DNA from: Aquarana catesbeiana
Taxonomy: Eukaryota; Chordata; Amphibia; Anura; Ranidae
Length of the DNA stretch: 64,000 nucleotides
NCBI RefSeq assembly: GCF_042186555.1
Contig: NC_133327.1
Span: 329,290,495 to 329,354,494, forward strand
Direction of reading: 5' to 3'
This document shows positions 54,394 to 64,000 of the stretch, piece after piece; position 1 is the first letter of the stretch, and every line of letters begins with the position of its first letter. The position numbers and the translations under genes are program-made. The notes beneath the pieces were generated by a model. The model was not told where the DNA came from and did not search any database. It saw only the letters and a program-made list of their open reading frames with translations.

Positions 54394-55622
54394 AATACTT
54401 GCTGACCAGGTCTTTTCTGGAGCTTTTTATTTACAAGTTTAAATTATTATTTTTTGCTAGATAATTACTTAGAACCCCCAAAAATTATATTTTTTTTAGC
54501 AGAGATCATAGAGAATAAAATGGTAAGCATTGCATTATTTTATGACACTATTTTTTGGAAAAAATACACGTTAATGAATTATAAAAAACAAAACACAATA
54601 ATTATCCCAATTTTTTTGTATAATGTGAGAGATGATGTTACACCGAGTAAATAGATACCTAACATGTCATGCTTTAGAATTGCGCATGCTCGTGGAATGG
54701 CGACAAGCTACGATACTTAAAAATCACCAAAGGTGATGCTTTAAATTTGTTTACAGGTTACCTGTTTAGAGTTACAGAGGAGGCATAGTGCTAGAATTAT
54801 TGCTCTCACTCTAACGATACCTCACATATGTGATATGAACAATGTTTACATATGCAGACACGACTTACGTATGTGTTCACTTCTGTGCGTGAGCATGAAG
54901 GGATGGGGCGCTTTAAAAAATGTTTTTCTTATTTAACTTTTTATTTTAACACTGTCCCTTTATTTTTTTATCATTTTTATTCCTATTACAAGGAAAGTAA
55001 GCATCCCTTGTAATAGAAATAAGCATGACAGGTCCTTTTTATTGAGAGCTCTGGGGTCAAAAACACCCAGATCTCTCCTTTACCTTTAAAAGCAAAAGAA
55101 AAAAAAAGAAAAATGTTGACACTCTGACTTGACCTCACTCGACTTTCTGCCTAGCCATGAGCCGCATTGGATCGCTTCCAGGTCTACTGACGGAAACACC
55201 AAGGCGAATGTTCCAATGGGATCACTTTTATCAGACGCCTTTTATCAGCAGCTATCTTTTGCCCTAACCCTGGTAATAAATATCAAGGTAGTGACGTATA
55301 TATATTCTGTGGGCAGACGGCAAGTGGCAGACATGGATCTAATCTTGCCTTTCTCTGCTGGTATTAGCTGCCTGCCTCAGTGACTGGCTAAAAACAAAGT
55401 TACTGATGGTGAGTGTGACATTGATGCCTGTCCTATTTCAAGAACCACTTTATGCATTGACTTACCTGCTTTAGCATTTTGTCCATCCGGCCAATAGAGT
55501 CCCCTGATGAATAAGCAACCTCCATAGACATTTTCCAAAAAGACACAACAGTTTAATCCAAAGTAGTTTTACTTGTTAAATGCAGTACATGGGATGTTCA
55601 CTGGCCAATGCCATATGAAGTA
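54394..55622. other. Decayed repeat DNA, no gene
   Basis: 54640-55130 resembles a TTAA-family frog repeat (GTTTACAGGTTACCTGTTTA, ATTCCTATTACAAGGAA and its complement CCTTGTAATAGAAATAAG nearby). No firm ends. The frame at 55129-55383 has no recognisable domain. Confidence 0.4.
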
Positions 55623-56071
55623 TAATGCCCCGTACACACGATCGGACATTGGATTTTTTCCAATGGATGTTGGCTCAAACTTGCTTTGCGTACACATGGT
55701 CGCACAAAGTTGTCGGAATTCCTATCGCCAACAACGCGGTGACGTACACCATGTACGACGAGACTAGAAAAGGCCATTTCAGAACCAAGCGCGGCACCCT
55801 TTGGGCTCCTTTTGCTAATCTTGTGTTAGTAAAAGTTTGGTGAGAGACGATTCGTGCTTTTTCAGACTCGTGGTTTTCAGATCGTTTTCTGCTGTTCAGT
55901 TTGTGCTCGTGGGTTTGTATCTGCTCTTCAGTGCGTGCAGCAAGTGACACGTGACTCTTCTCATTCTGTTCTTGTTCGTTCATTACTGTTTTTCAGGTCG
56001 CTCTTCACAGGCCTTGCTGTTCTTCAGCACGTTATGTTACTTCGTTCTGAGCAGCCGACCGTTTTTTAGCC

Positions 56072-57165
56072 ATGTTGCGTATACGTACTCCTCATAGAGT
56101 TTGTGCTGTGCGGGGGCTTGGTGTTGGGGTCCTTACCTTGACACAAGTCCAGTCCATGAACAGGGTGGGGAGGAGTTCATGGACCAAGAATTGGTTGCTT
56201 CAGCGTGACCAGTTCTGTCATATGCCTTTGCTCCGTAAGATCCGTGAGAATAATCCTGATGATTTCAGGAACTTTCTCTGGATGACAGACCCCGTATTTC
56301 ACCGTTTGTTGGCTTTGCTGACCCCCTATATCAGCAGGCAGGATACCTGCATGAGGCAAGCCATCATTCCGGAGCAGAGGCTAGTCGCCACCCTGCGGTA
56401 CTTGGCGACAGGGAGAAGCCTGCAGGACTAGAAGTTCTCGACAGGCATCTCCCCCCAGGCTCTGAGGATCATTATCCCGGAGACCTGTTCTGCCATCATA
56501 CAGGCCCTGCAGAAGGAGTATATGAATTACCCATGTAGTGCAAGGGCCTGCCTGTATACTTTCAAATGGTACTGTTTCAAGTGTCTGTATACTATTATTA
56601 TCTTGATAGGTAATAGCAGAATGTCCAAATGTGCTCAAATGTGTACAGTGTGTATTTATATCTTTGTATTATGACACTTATTACCTGTCCAGTGGGCTGC
56701 CAATAGTGTAACTAAGGAGGGGCTGTTCAAAGTAATAACCATTATTTAGGCATTCATCTCTCAATGAAGTGGAGAGGGTTACCTGTCCAAGAGTTACCCC
56801 CCCCTATAATGTTAGAAATGGCCCATGAGAGGGGGGGGAGGGGGAATCTGATAGGTGTACCTTATACTTTGGTCTTTAAAAACTCCCTCAAATAAATGTT
56901 ATCTTGATGTTGGGCAAGAATGTTTGTGTCTAATCTGCTTTCCCTGTTTATGTGCAAAATGGCTAAATTTTGACTCCACAGTTTCCTTCCACGCCACAGG
57001 AATGGCAGACTGTGGCCTCCCACTTTCCTAACTGCGGAGGGGCAATTGATGGGAAACGTCCACATCGTCCCACCACCCAACTCGGGGTCGTACTATTATA
57101 ATTATAAGGGGTTCAATAGTATTGTGATGTTGGTGGTGGTGTCGGCTACTTATGAGTTCCTGTTC
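56072..57165 (+). pseudogene. Harbinger transposase (two exons, truncated)
   Basis: Exon 1 starts MLRIRTPHRV (56072) and carries DQFCHMPLLRKIRE, PDDFRNFLWMTDPVFHRLLA, TCMRQAIIPEQRLVATLRYL and ATGRSLQD. A TAG at 56429-56431 interrupts it, then KFSTGISPQALRIIIPETCS follows. An intron of about 440 bp ends at TTGACTCCACAG (56981). Exon 2 reads FPSTPQEW and HFPNCGGAIDGK, which has the first catalytic Asp. A 2-bp deletion near 57052 shifts the frame; VPPPNSGSYYYNYKGFNSIV and YEFLF continue. At 57165 homology stops, just before the second Asp. Similar to HARBI1-type nucleases; roughly the last 40% of the protein is missing. Confidence 0.9.
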
Positions 57166-57169
57166 CAAG

Positions 57170-58396
57170 TCCAAGTCCCTATTACACCCCATGATCTCCC
57201 CGATCAGGATCTGTGCACTTTCCGAAGTGAAAGGAACTGAATCCACAACATCACGATCACCTAAAAAGATAGAAACCAAAAAGCACCATATATTATAAAT
57301 ATGCCTGCATCCATCTCTTACCTGAGCCTGTGGTTGCAGACACTCACCTGTTGTGGTGCCAATCTTCCTCCTCCTGCTCTGCTTGTCTTGGGTGGATTTC
57401 CCCTTCTTCCAGAGGTGGGGGGTCTCTGGTCTCCTCGGATGAGGGGTGTCCTCCGAGTCTTTTCTCCCCTATGTAAAAAAAAAATAGGTATACTTAGCAC
57501 ACAGATATTTGATGGCAGAACTATAAATATGAAACATTGCTTGGAAGTGGGGTACAATTGTCTGTTTTGGCAGAGTTCCAAGATGTTGAAATTTTATTGT
57601 CCTTTGTCAAGCTTCAATACTTTACCTGTTTTGTACAAGCTTCACAGATGGAGACACCCCTATAGTATACACTGGAGCACCTGTGTGGGCCCCCTAATAA
57701 AAAGGGTGTTCTTGTGTCCCACACTAGTGCTCCAGCGTCCAGATGTGTAAACAGCTGCTGAGTGTCCTCTCCTTACACAGAATCTAGTTTGCATTTCATT
57801 CTAGTAATAAACCCATCTACACAACCAAATTAGTTTCAGACAAGTAGACCCTAAAAAATGTGGGCAAATGCATATGGCCAAAACAATGGTGTTTTATAGG
57901 CCGAACGAACAATGTTTTATACGAACGAATAATGTGCCCATGAACATGAAAGTTGCCTTTTGAAACTGGATAACAGTTAAGAAAAGCACATGGAGCAGCA
58001 CGAACGTAATAAACATAAAGAATAGGAACACAGGACAACTACTTACTTTTTTGCAGCACTCTCCGGATCTTTCGGTACTGCTCATGCTCTCTTAATTTCA
58101 GGTCCGACCACCGCTTCCTGAGCTGATCTTTCGATCGTCGTACCCCGAAATTCCGGTGCAGATTCTTGACCACTTTTAGCCATGATCTTGGCCTTTCGGA
58201 CATTGGGGTTGGGGTAAGGTCCATACTTCCCGTCATAGTCGACCTTCTTCAGGATGTCCACCATCTCCAACATCTCCCCAAAGGACATATTTGATGCCTT
58301 AAATCTTCTCCTTCTGGATTCAGACGTTTCAGGCTTCGGGCTTTCCTCCTCCTCCTCTTTGGTGTAATTAGCACGCACCTGCTGTGTCTCCGCCAT
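57170..58396 (-). pseudogene. Harbinger Myb/SANT-like accessory protein (three exons)
   Basis: In Harbinger elements a Myb/trihelix-like protein helps bring the transposase to the ends and the nucleus (established for the superfamily). Exon 1 (58396-58047) begins MAETQQVRANY. It has an acidic run, then the Myb-like domain: SFGEMLEMVDILKKVDYDGK, RKAKIMAK, and after a 1-bp A insertion near 58179 VVKNLHRNFGVRRSKDQLRK, RWSDLKLREHEQYRKI. The donor GTAAGT follows. Exon 2 (57468-57348) is acidic and Pro-rich with acceptor and GTGAGTG donor. Exon 3 starts at 57260 (GDRDVVDSVPFTSESAQILI, GEIMGCNRDLD) and is cut off at about 57170 by the deletion that also removed the transposase end. Confidence 0.85.
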
Positions 58397-58411
58397 GTGC
58401 TCTTCCCCCAC

Positions 58412-58686
58412 TGTGCCGAACGATAAGGGGCGGGGAATAGACTAGAAAGAACATCAGGGGTGGGTGGAGTTACACGCATGCGCAGTGTGTATAAAGCGTG
58501 ACACGCATGCGTAGTACGTACGATCTGTGAGCTGAGGAAGGAGTATCAGAGGCGCCGATCGTGATAACTAAGGTAAGAGGAAAACTTGGGCCTATACTGC
58601 TTCTAGATTGAGACCTATATTGTAACAAGATTAAGAGAGTTTTGCCTGACATTAGGGTTTGTCTTGTGTTGTGTCTTGCAGATAAA
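58412..58686. promoter_or_regulatory. Putative bidirectional promoter between Myb and MADF genes
   Basis: The 290-bp interval between the divergent start codons holds TATAAA at 58490-58495, in the MADF direction, between two GC-rich palindromes: ACGCATGCG (58474-58482) and ACGCATGCGT (58503-58512). Its MADF side ends in a non-coding exon with splice donor AAG/GTAAGAG (58572/58573) and acceptor TCTTGCAG (58681). Function is inferred from layout only. Confidence 0.5.
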
Positions 58687-59888
58687 ATGGATGGCTTCAA
58701 TGACCACAACTTCCTTCCCCTGTTCATAGACAAGTACAGGGAGCTGCCCTGTCTGTGGCAGGTGAAACATCCACATTATAATCATAAACAAAAGCGGCAG
58801 ACAGCGCTGGAGAAACTTCTGGAGTTGGTGAAGCCGGTGGTCCCCATGGCAAACATCCCCTATTTAAAAGCCAAAATTGGTGGCCTGAGGAGCACTTATC
58901 TAAGGGAGCCCAAGAAGGTCACGGATTCCCAGAGATCCGGAGCTGCAGCAGATGACGTTTATGTCCCCAGGCTGTGGTACTATGAGAGACTGCGATTTCT
59001 GTCAGACCAGACTGGAGTCAGGGAATCCCCCTCAACCCTTCCTTCCACTCTTCCTTCCACCCCAGCTGAGGCTTCCGATGTCCAACCTGGGACTTCCAGC
59101 CAGGAAGAAGTGGAGGAGCCCAGATGGAGTCAGGTATAGCATTGTTCTACAGATTTCTGGTCAATAAATAAATGATGTTTACTAGATGTTATTATTGATC
59201 ACTAATTGCTGATTTAATACAGTTTTTTACATATCAATAGACAGTAGTAGGCAAAAATAATTGGGACAAGAATGAAAAATGCTGGGCTCAGAAGGATAGT
59301 CTGTTATATTTGTTAACATTCAATTTGCAACAGTCATGAGATGAAAATTGTGTGTGATTTATGAATAAAAAACTAAAACTATGTCCCTTTTTCATACACA
59401 GGAAGACCTCAGCCAGGACGAGGCTCTGGAATGTGGCACACAGGAGGAGGCTGTGGAATGTGGCAGCCAGGAGGAGGCGGGGGTTAGTGGCAGCCAGGAG
59501 GAGGCGGGCTAAGTGGCAGCCAGGAGAAGCCTGGGTAGAATCGCAGGTTCCTCCCCTCCGCCTTCCAAACAAAAGACCCAGGAAGGGGAGTCACGTGCAG
59601 GATTCAGCACTCAGGCTGATTCAGGAGGCTTCTGCATCCCTCAGAGCCTTACCCACTCCTGAAGAGGCCTTTGCCTGCATGGCTGCCACCAAACTGAAGA
59701 GCATGCAGGAGGGTCAACGCCTCATGTATGAGAAACTTCTTTATAAAGACCTAACTAAGGGGGTGAGTGGCAAAATCACACCCAATACCGACGTGATTGA
59801 GTTGGATCATCCTCCTCCTCCTCCTGCCACAACTACACCACCACAGCCACAGCATGGAAGGAAGCGTGGAAGGAAGACCAGAGAGTGA
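58687..59888 (+). pseudogene. MADF-domain protein gene inside Harbinger
   Basis: ATG at 58687-58689 (MDGFNDHNFLP), six bases after a splice acceptor. Exon 1 (to 59133) encodes a MADF-type DNA-binding domain, roughly residues 8-105: FIDKYRELPCLWQVKHPHYN, KRQTALEKLLELV, LKAKIGGLRSTYLREPKKV, VPRLWYYERLRFLSDQ. A Ser/Thr/Pro linker follows. Donor CAG/GTATAG; exon 2 starts at 59402 after TTCATACACAG, in phase. It begins with SGSQEEA-like repeats, where an in-frame TAA and a frameshift (about 59510-59530) occur. The C-terminus continues in another frame: LPNKRPRKGSHVQDSALRLI, AATKLKSMQEGQRLMYEKLL and a basic end, stop 59886-59888. AATAAA follows at 60140. Probably nuclear; its role in transposition is unknown. 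Confidence 0.82.
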
Positions 59889-60139
59889 TGGCCCTGGGTT
59901 CAGTCTGGTCTGACAAAAGATGCAGGCTCTTGTATGACCACAGCCTGGGGACACAGATGTCATCTGCTGCTTTCATGATCTCTGGGGCTTCTGGACCAGA
60001 CTGCACTCCCTTAGATATGGACTCCTCAGGCCACCAATTTTGCAGTAAAATAATTGATGTCTGCCCTGAGGGCCAAAGGCTTCACCAATTTCTGGTGTTT
60101 CTCCAGCGTTGCCTCCCTCTTTGTTTGGTTCTGAGCCCT

Positions 60140-60145
60140 TAATAA
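60140..60145 (+). terminator. Poly(A) signal of the MADF gene
   Basis: AATAAA about 250 bp after the MADF stop codon, the first good signal in the right orientation. Confidence 0.6.
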
Positions 60146-60361
60146 AGGAATTTTTGGTTCAATCATACTTGCCTATGTGGGTTTTCCTTCAAAAAGGACA
60201 GTTTGTTTGTGAGGAGGCAGGTCCATTTCAAAAATACAATGTGAAATTAACAAGGGACACCAACACCAAGAAACCTCCTTGAGATTAAATAATACAAGAT
60301 AATAATGGTGTTGTGGAAACTTGACACACAAAACACACACAATAATATTATGGAGTAAAAC

Positions 60362-60500
60362 CAAACAAAACTAAAAAAATACATCAGCCTGGAAAAAATA
60401 CAAACCCCCCCAAAAAAATAATCAGCCTTGAAAAAAATACAAAACAAAACTAAAAAAAAGTCAGCCTTGAAAAAAAATACAAAACAAAAATAAAACAACA
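60362..60500. repeat. A-rich ~37-bp tandem repeat
   Basis: Three to four imperfect units of the type CAGCCTTGAAAAAAATACAA followed by AACAAAACTAA within the Harbinger 3' part. Confidence 0.75.
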
Positions 60501-60759
60501 AAAAAGAAATTTGGTCAGATGTGACAAATCAAAATATATTGAGGGAATCATGATAAATAATAAAGAAAGAAGTTTGTGAGAAGTCTGTGTGAATATGAGC
60601 AGAAAAACAACTTCATTCTTCTCACATTATAAAGAAAAAGAGAGTGCGCATGTATTAAAAACATTGCAGCGTGACGAAAGTGCTGTATCAATTCCGAACG
60701 CTACTTTTACCAGACCGAGCTGTTCCGTCTTGGAATTTCTTCTGAACATGCGTGGCACT

Positions 60760-60963
60760 TTGTGAGTCGGAATTGTCCACACACGGTCGGAATTGACGTG
60801 ATCAGATTTTGTTGTCGGAAAATTTTATAGCCTGCTCTTAAACTTCGTGTGTCGGAAAATCCGATGGAAAATGTCCGATGGAGCCCACACACGGTCGGAA
60901 TTTTCGACAACACGCTCCGATCGCACATTTTCCGTCGGAAAATCCGACCGTGTGTACGGGGCA
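60760..60963. promoter_or_regulatory. Harbinger right subterminal repeats
   Basis: Repeated GGTCGGAATT, GTCGGAAAATCCGA and CCGACCGTGTGT-type motifs, including palindromes such as TCGGAAAATCCGA, are clustered within 200 bp of the end. They are candidate binding sites for the transposase/Myb complex (inference). Confidence 0.6.
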
Positions 60964-60966
60964 TAA

Positions 60967-62329
60967 GAAGACAATAGTCTTCTCAGCCTTATACCACTAT
61001 GAAGGTTGGTAACTTACTGGAAGAATATGCAGAAGGAAAGAGTCTATCTAAGTACTAAACCAGCTAACCCCAACTTACAGGGAATCTGGATTGTACCACT
61101 AATAAACATAGCAATCACATGTTGCCACTAGATGTCAGCATCAAGATATTTATAGACTGAACAAAAGATTAAAAACCTGGTTAAGACTCAAACATCCAAC
61201 CTTTGCCTCTGATGCAGCTGGTATACCAGCAAAACCGGGTCAGGCATTATCTACCGACCGTGCACATTCCCTCCTGGTGATGCTTCTTTTTGGACTTGGT
61301 TTGGTGGACCCAGATCATTTACATTGTTGTGGGACTTTGGCAATGTGGAATTCATTGTTGACTTGCATGTATGCATGTGATTTATGCATGTAGGGCAGCA
61401 CCTGATGTGGCTTGGTGGCTAATGTGATCTGGCAAAGGAATCCCAGTGGAAGCACTGTTTGCCACTGCTTATGAACCCAGTGTGTATGGATATTGGTGGC
61501 TAATATCCAGTGCAAATGAATTCAATAGGGCCTCTATGCCCTATTTGATGGCTTTAGTCTTCAATATAACTTTTTACGGATCAGTGGTATTGAACTTCTC
61601 CCATAGATGGGTTTGGTTTCTACTTATTGTCATGCAATCCTTATTGCAGGATGGAAGACTGGGTTGATGTAACTGGATTCACACATATGGGATCATCCAC
61701 CCTATCGTGCAATGTTTGAAAGAGAAGTAAAAGTCTTTTGTGCTCAGCTGATTTCACACAGTATATGAGGCTGGATGGTTAACCACAATGGGATTCATGC
61801 TAATAGATTTTCAAATTTATGCCTCTGTCTATCCACCTGGATTAATGAAATGGATTTTGTACTACAAGACTATAACATTATAACCTTGGAAACACCATGA
61901 GGTTGATTCTTCTTGTGTGTCCAAGGAGAATTATTTCTTCTTTCTTATTTGGACATTTAGGAAGCCAAATGATAACTACCAAGGGGGTGCAGGTCGGTTT
62001 TTAACCTTATCCTGGCCAAGTGATTTTAAATATGTCTTTAATAAAAAAAAGATATGTGTTAATACGTTTTTGTTTATATTTTTGGAATGGTTTATAATAT
62101 CATGAGCAGTTGATTTGTTCTTTTTATGAATAAGAGTCTAGTGGGTTTTTGAGTGTTAACCAGATTTTTATTATTTTGTTCAGTCTAGTGATAGCTTACT
62201 GGTAACTCCCCTATTTTCTTTTTATCATATTCATTATTTTTGTGGGAACCTTGATGTTTTTGCAGTCACTCGCACAAAGATATTTATACATTGTAAGATA
62301 TTGGGGTGATTCAACTCAAGTGGTGCATG
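60967..62329. other. No gene recognised
   Basis: AT-rich flank of the Harbinger element; small frames have no recognisable domain. Confidence 0.5.
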
Positions 62330-62815
62330 CGATTTTAAGAACCCATGTCAGTCCAGACTGCATTTTAAGGGCATGGCAGCCTACTTTTATTGAAAGGAAA
62401 CAAAGTTCAAAGAAAATAACAGCAATTTCCCTTGCAGAGGGTTCCATCATTACCATACAGTTCAAACCTTCAGCCTCCTGGCTTACTCTCTTGCAGCACA
62501 GCTGCTTCAGACCTCACACCTAGGCCTTTAGGTTGCTCCTCAGGGCGTATACTAATGCTGCCAGCTGCAGCCTCCCTCTCCTAGGGAATATGGGTGTCTT
62601 CCTGACATTCATACACAGACGTTGTGTTTGTAGGGTGGAGTCCTCCTGACTCCTAGGCCAGACTTCCTGTCTGCCTGGGTGGAGCTCTCTCCAAGGGGGA
62701 GCGCTAAGCTCTATCCCTGGGATGCATAGGAACTCACCCCACAGGTGTGTAAGTAGCATGCCTGCTTCTGCCACAATCGGGCGTATATTGCTAATCCACA
62801 GCGTGACATGGGGTC
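62330..62815 (-). repeat. Possible LTR remnant
   Basis: A moderately GC-rich block (about 62500-62810) in AT-rich surroundings. On the minus strand TTTCAATAAAAGTAGGC near 62385 looks like a poly(A) signal. I cannot define TG..CA ends or a duplication. Confidence 0.3.
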
Positions 62816-63469
62816 ACCTCTCCACAACATATATAATGAAATCCAATTATAATGGATACACAATAAGTGTTCCAGAACAATGCTTGCCCCCACAACTTTA
62901 GGGAGATCAATTATTCTCCATAAAGTGTTCAATGTCCCTTCTCTTTTGAGATAACAGTGTTAAGAGGTTATAATTGTAACCCAAGGGTTATATACACAAA
63001 CAATTCTAACTATAAACAGCCAACACAGTAGTGAAGCACAGGCATTTGTGGAAGCACACAGGTATACATGCAATTTTATATAGAAAGCACTGTAGCAATA
63101 TTTTGGCAATTGTGAAAATGCACAGGCAGACTAATAGAAATATTACAGCAATTGAGAAAATGACAAAATAGAGGGATAATCCAGTGCCCCTAATTTCTAT
63201 CCACTACCTTACCTACTGTACAATGTATTTCAGTGCATAGAACACAACAGCAGTTAGAGAACCACTATCCTTCTCAAACATTGTACATGCAAATGCCTTT
63301 TGTAAACACAGAAGTTGTCAGAGGAAGTCTTTTTCTCTGCATCTCTGACTCATGACATCATCTAATACAGATTACGGCAGAGGAAGTGAGCAGTGAAAAA
63401 TGTCCTCCTCACCTCCTCCTTCTTCCTGCTCAGGCCAATTTTCAGATTTCAGCACTGTGACATTTTAAA
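62816..63469. other. No gene recognised
   Basis: AT-rich spacer. Confidence 0.5.
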
Positions 63470-63983
63470 TGACAATTATTCAGTCATGCAACACTGTACC
63501 CAAATGAATTTTTTATATTTTTTTGCAACAGATAGAATCTTCTTTTGGTTCGTATTTAATCACCACTGTTTTGCTTTTTGTTTTTTGCTACATAAATAAA
63601 ATAAAATTTTGAAAAAAAAAAAAAAGTTTCTTTAGTTTGTTATACAATCTCGAAAGTAAATAATATTTCTTTATAAATTTAGGCCAAAATATATTCTGCT
63701 ACATTTCATTGGTAAAAATAACCCAAATCAATGTATATTATTTACCTGGTCTGAAAGTTATAGAGTCTAAAAACTATGGTATATACAGTATATTTGAAAA
63801 TTGATCATTCCTGATGTATTAACTGTATCTCATTAGACAGTAGAAGGTATTTAGTAAGAGGCATGGTGAGATTTTAAGTTGTAATTTTTATTCACACTTT
63901 TGTGGAAAATTTATTTTAAAAATGTATTCAATTAATTAAAGTAATTTTTCCCCAAAAAGTTGCCATTTTAACATGTTCTTTAA
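63470..63983 (+). mobile_element. TTAA-family element fragment
   Basis: GTCATGCAACACTGTACCCAA, TCTTCTTTTGGTTCGTATTT and GCTACATTTCATTGGTAAAA correspond, in the opposite orientation, to the right-hand body of the element at 39875-41514. The termini are not seen. Confidence 0.6.
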
Positions 63984-64000
63984 CCACTTCAGCCCCAGAG
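63980..64000 (+). mobile_element. Start of a TTAA-flanked MITE running off the window
   Basis: TTAA (63980-63983) followed by CCACTTCAGCCCCAGAG, which resembles the terminus of an abundant frog TTAA-type element. Only 17 bp are inside the window. Confidence 0.5.

Larger units (their letters stand above)
55623..60966 (+). mobile_element. PIF/Harbinger transposon with three genes
   Basis: The element 55626-60963 (5338 bp) has matching ends TGCCCCGTACACACG (left) and its complement CGTGTGTACGGGGCA (right), flanked by TAA at 55623-55625 and 60964-60966: the Harbinger target. Gene order: transposase (plus), Myb-like gene (minus, tail to tail with it), MADF-type gene (plus, head to head with the Myb gene). 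The right subterminal region repeats GTCGGAATT and CCGACCGTGTGT-type motifs. The transposase 3' part is deleted, so this copy is not autonomous. Confidence 0.9.

Noticed and set aside
58470..58733. An 87-aa minus-strand frame covering the divergent promoter
   Set aside because: It overlaps the MADF start antisense and shows no domain.
58642..59139. Host MADF gene independent of any transposon
   Set aside because: It lies inside TAA-flanked Harbinger ends and is divergently paired with the Harbinger Myb-like gene. Capture of a host gene in the past cannot be excluded.

Overview
The window looks like vertebrate, most probably anuran (true-frog-like), intergenic DNA packed with transposable elements. 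I recognise no host protein-coding exon, rRNA gene or functional tRNA gene. The frog assignment is inference: several families (L1/Tx1 LINEs with a C-rich spacer, TTAA-flanked MITEs, Harbinger elements with TGCCCCGTACACACG ends, hAT elements with TAGGGATGAGC ends, Gmr1-like gypsy) resemble repeats I remember as abundant in ranid genomes. No search was run.

Layout. 1-3787: 5'-truncated L1-type LINE (minus), ending in a 23-bp minisatellite. 4036-7154: mostly plain DNA with a GATA microsatellite and one tRNA-derived SINE. 7155-18353: a second, nearly full-length L1 (minus), split in ORF1 by a 4.3-kb LTR retrotransposon (13064-17343) with 5-bp duplications (ATCAC), near-identical LTRs and one 1010-codon ORF made largely of 7-aa and 10-aa repeats. 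18354-27244: solo LTR, truncated LINE, MITEs and two foldback elements with tRNA-like promoter boxes in their arms. 27245-34313: a pile-up of two broken Ty3/gypsy elements (one Gmr1-like with a SCAN-like gag and protease followed directly by integrase) and Tc1 remnants, one holding a perfect 45-bp hairpin. 34921-41510: hAT MITE, a palindromic MITE invaded by a 1.7-kb foldback element with a 14-bp duplication, a small Tc1 and a TTAA element with 394-bp tandem units. 41515-47462: about 6 kb without genes. 47463-54393: BED-finger hAT transposon with a decayed transposase and a satellite-like 5' end, itself invaded by a hAT MITE and a Tc1. 55626-60963: PIF/Harbinger transposon with transposase, Myb-like and MADF-type genes. 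The right edge holds another TTAA-family copy and the start of a further element.

How the parts work together. Nearly every coding remnant serves transposition: L1 ORF1 (RNA-binding chaperone) with ORF2 (endonuclease/reverse transcriptase); gypsy gag, protease, integrase and RT; Tc1, hAT and Harbinger DDE transposases; and the Harbinger Myb-like accessory protein. Nesting and exact target-site duplications give a relative order of insertions. The most unusual items are the repeat-coding non-autonomous LTR element, the three-gene Harbinger, the foldback elements and a Tc1 sitting in the centre of a palindrome.
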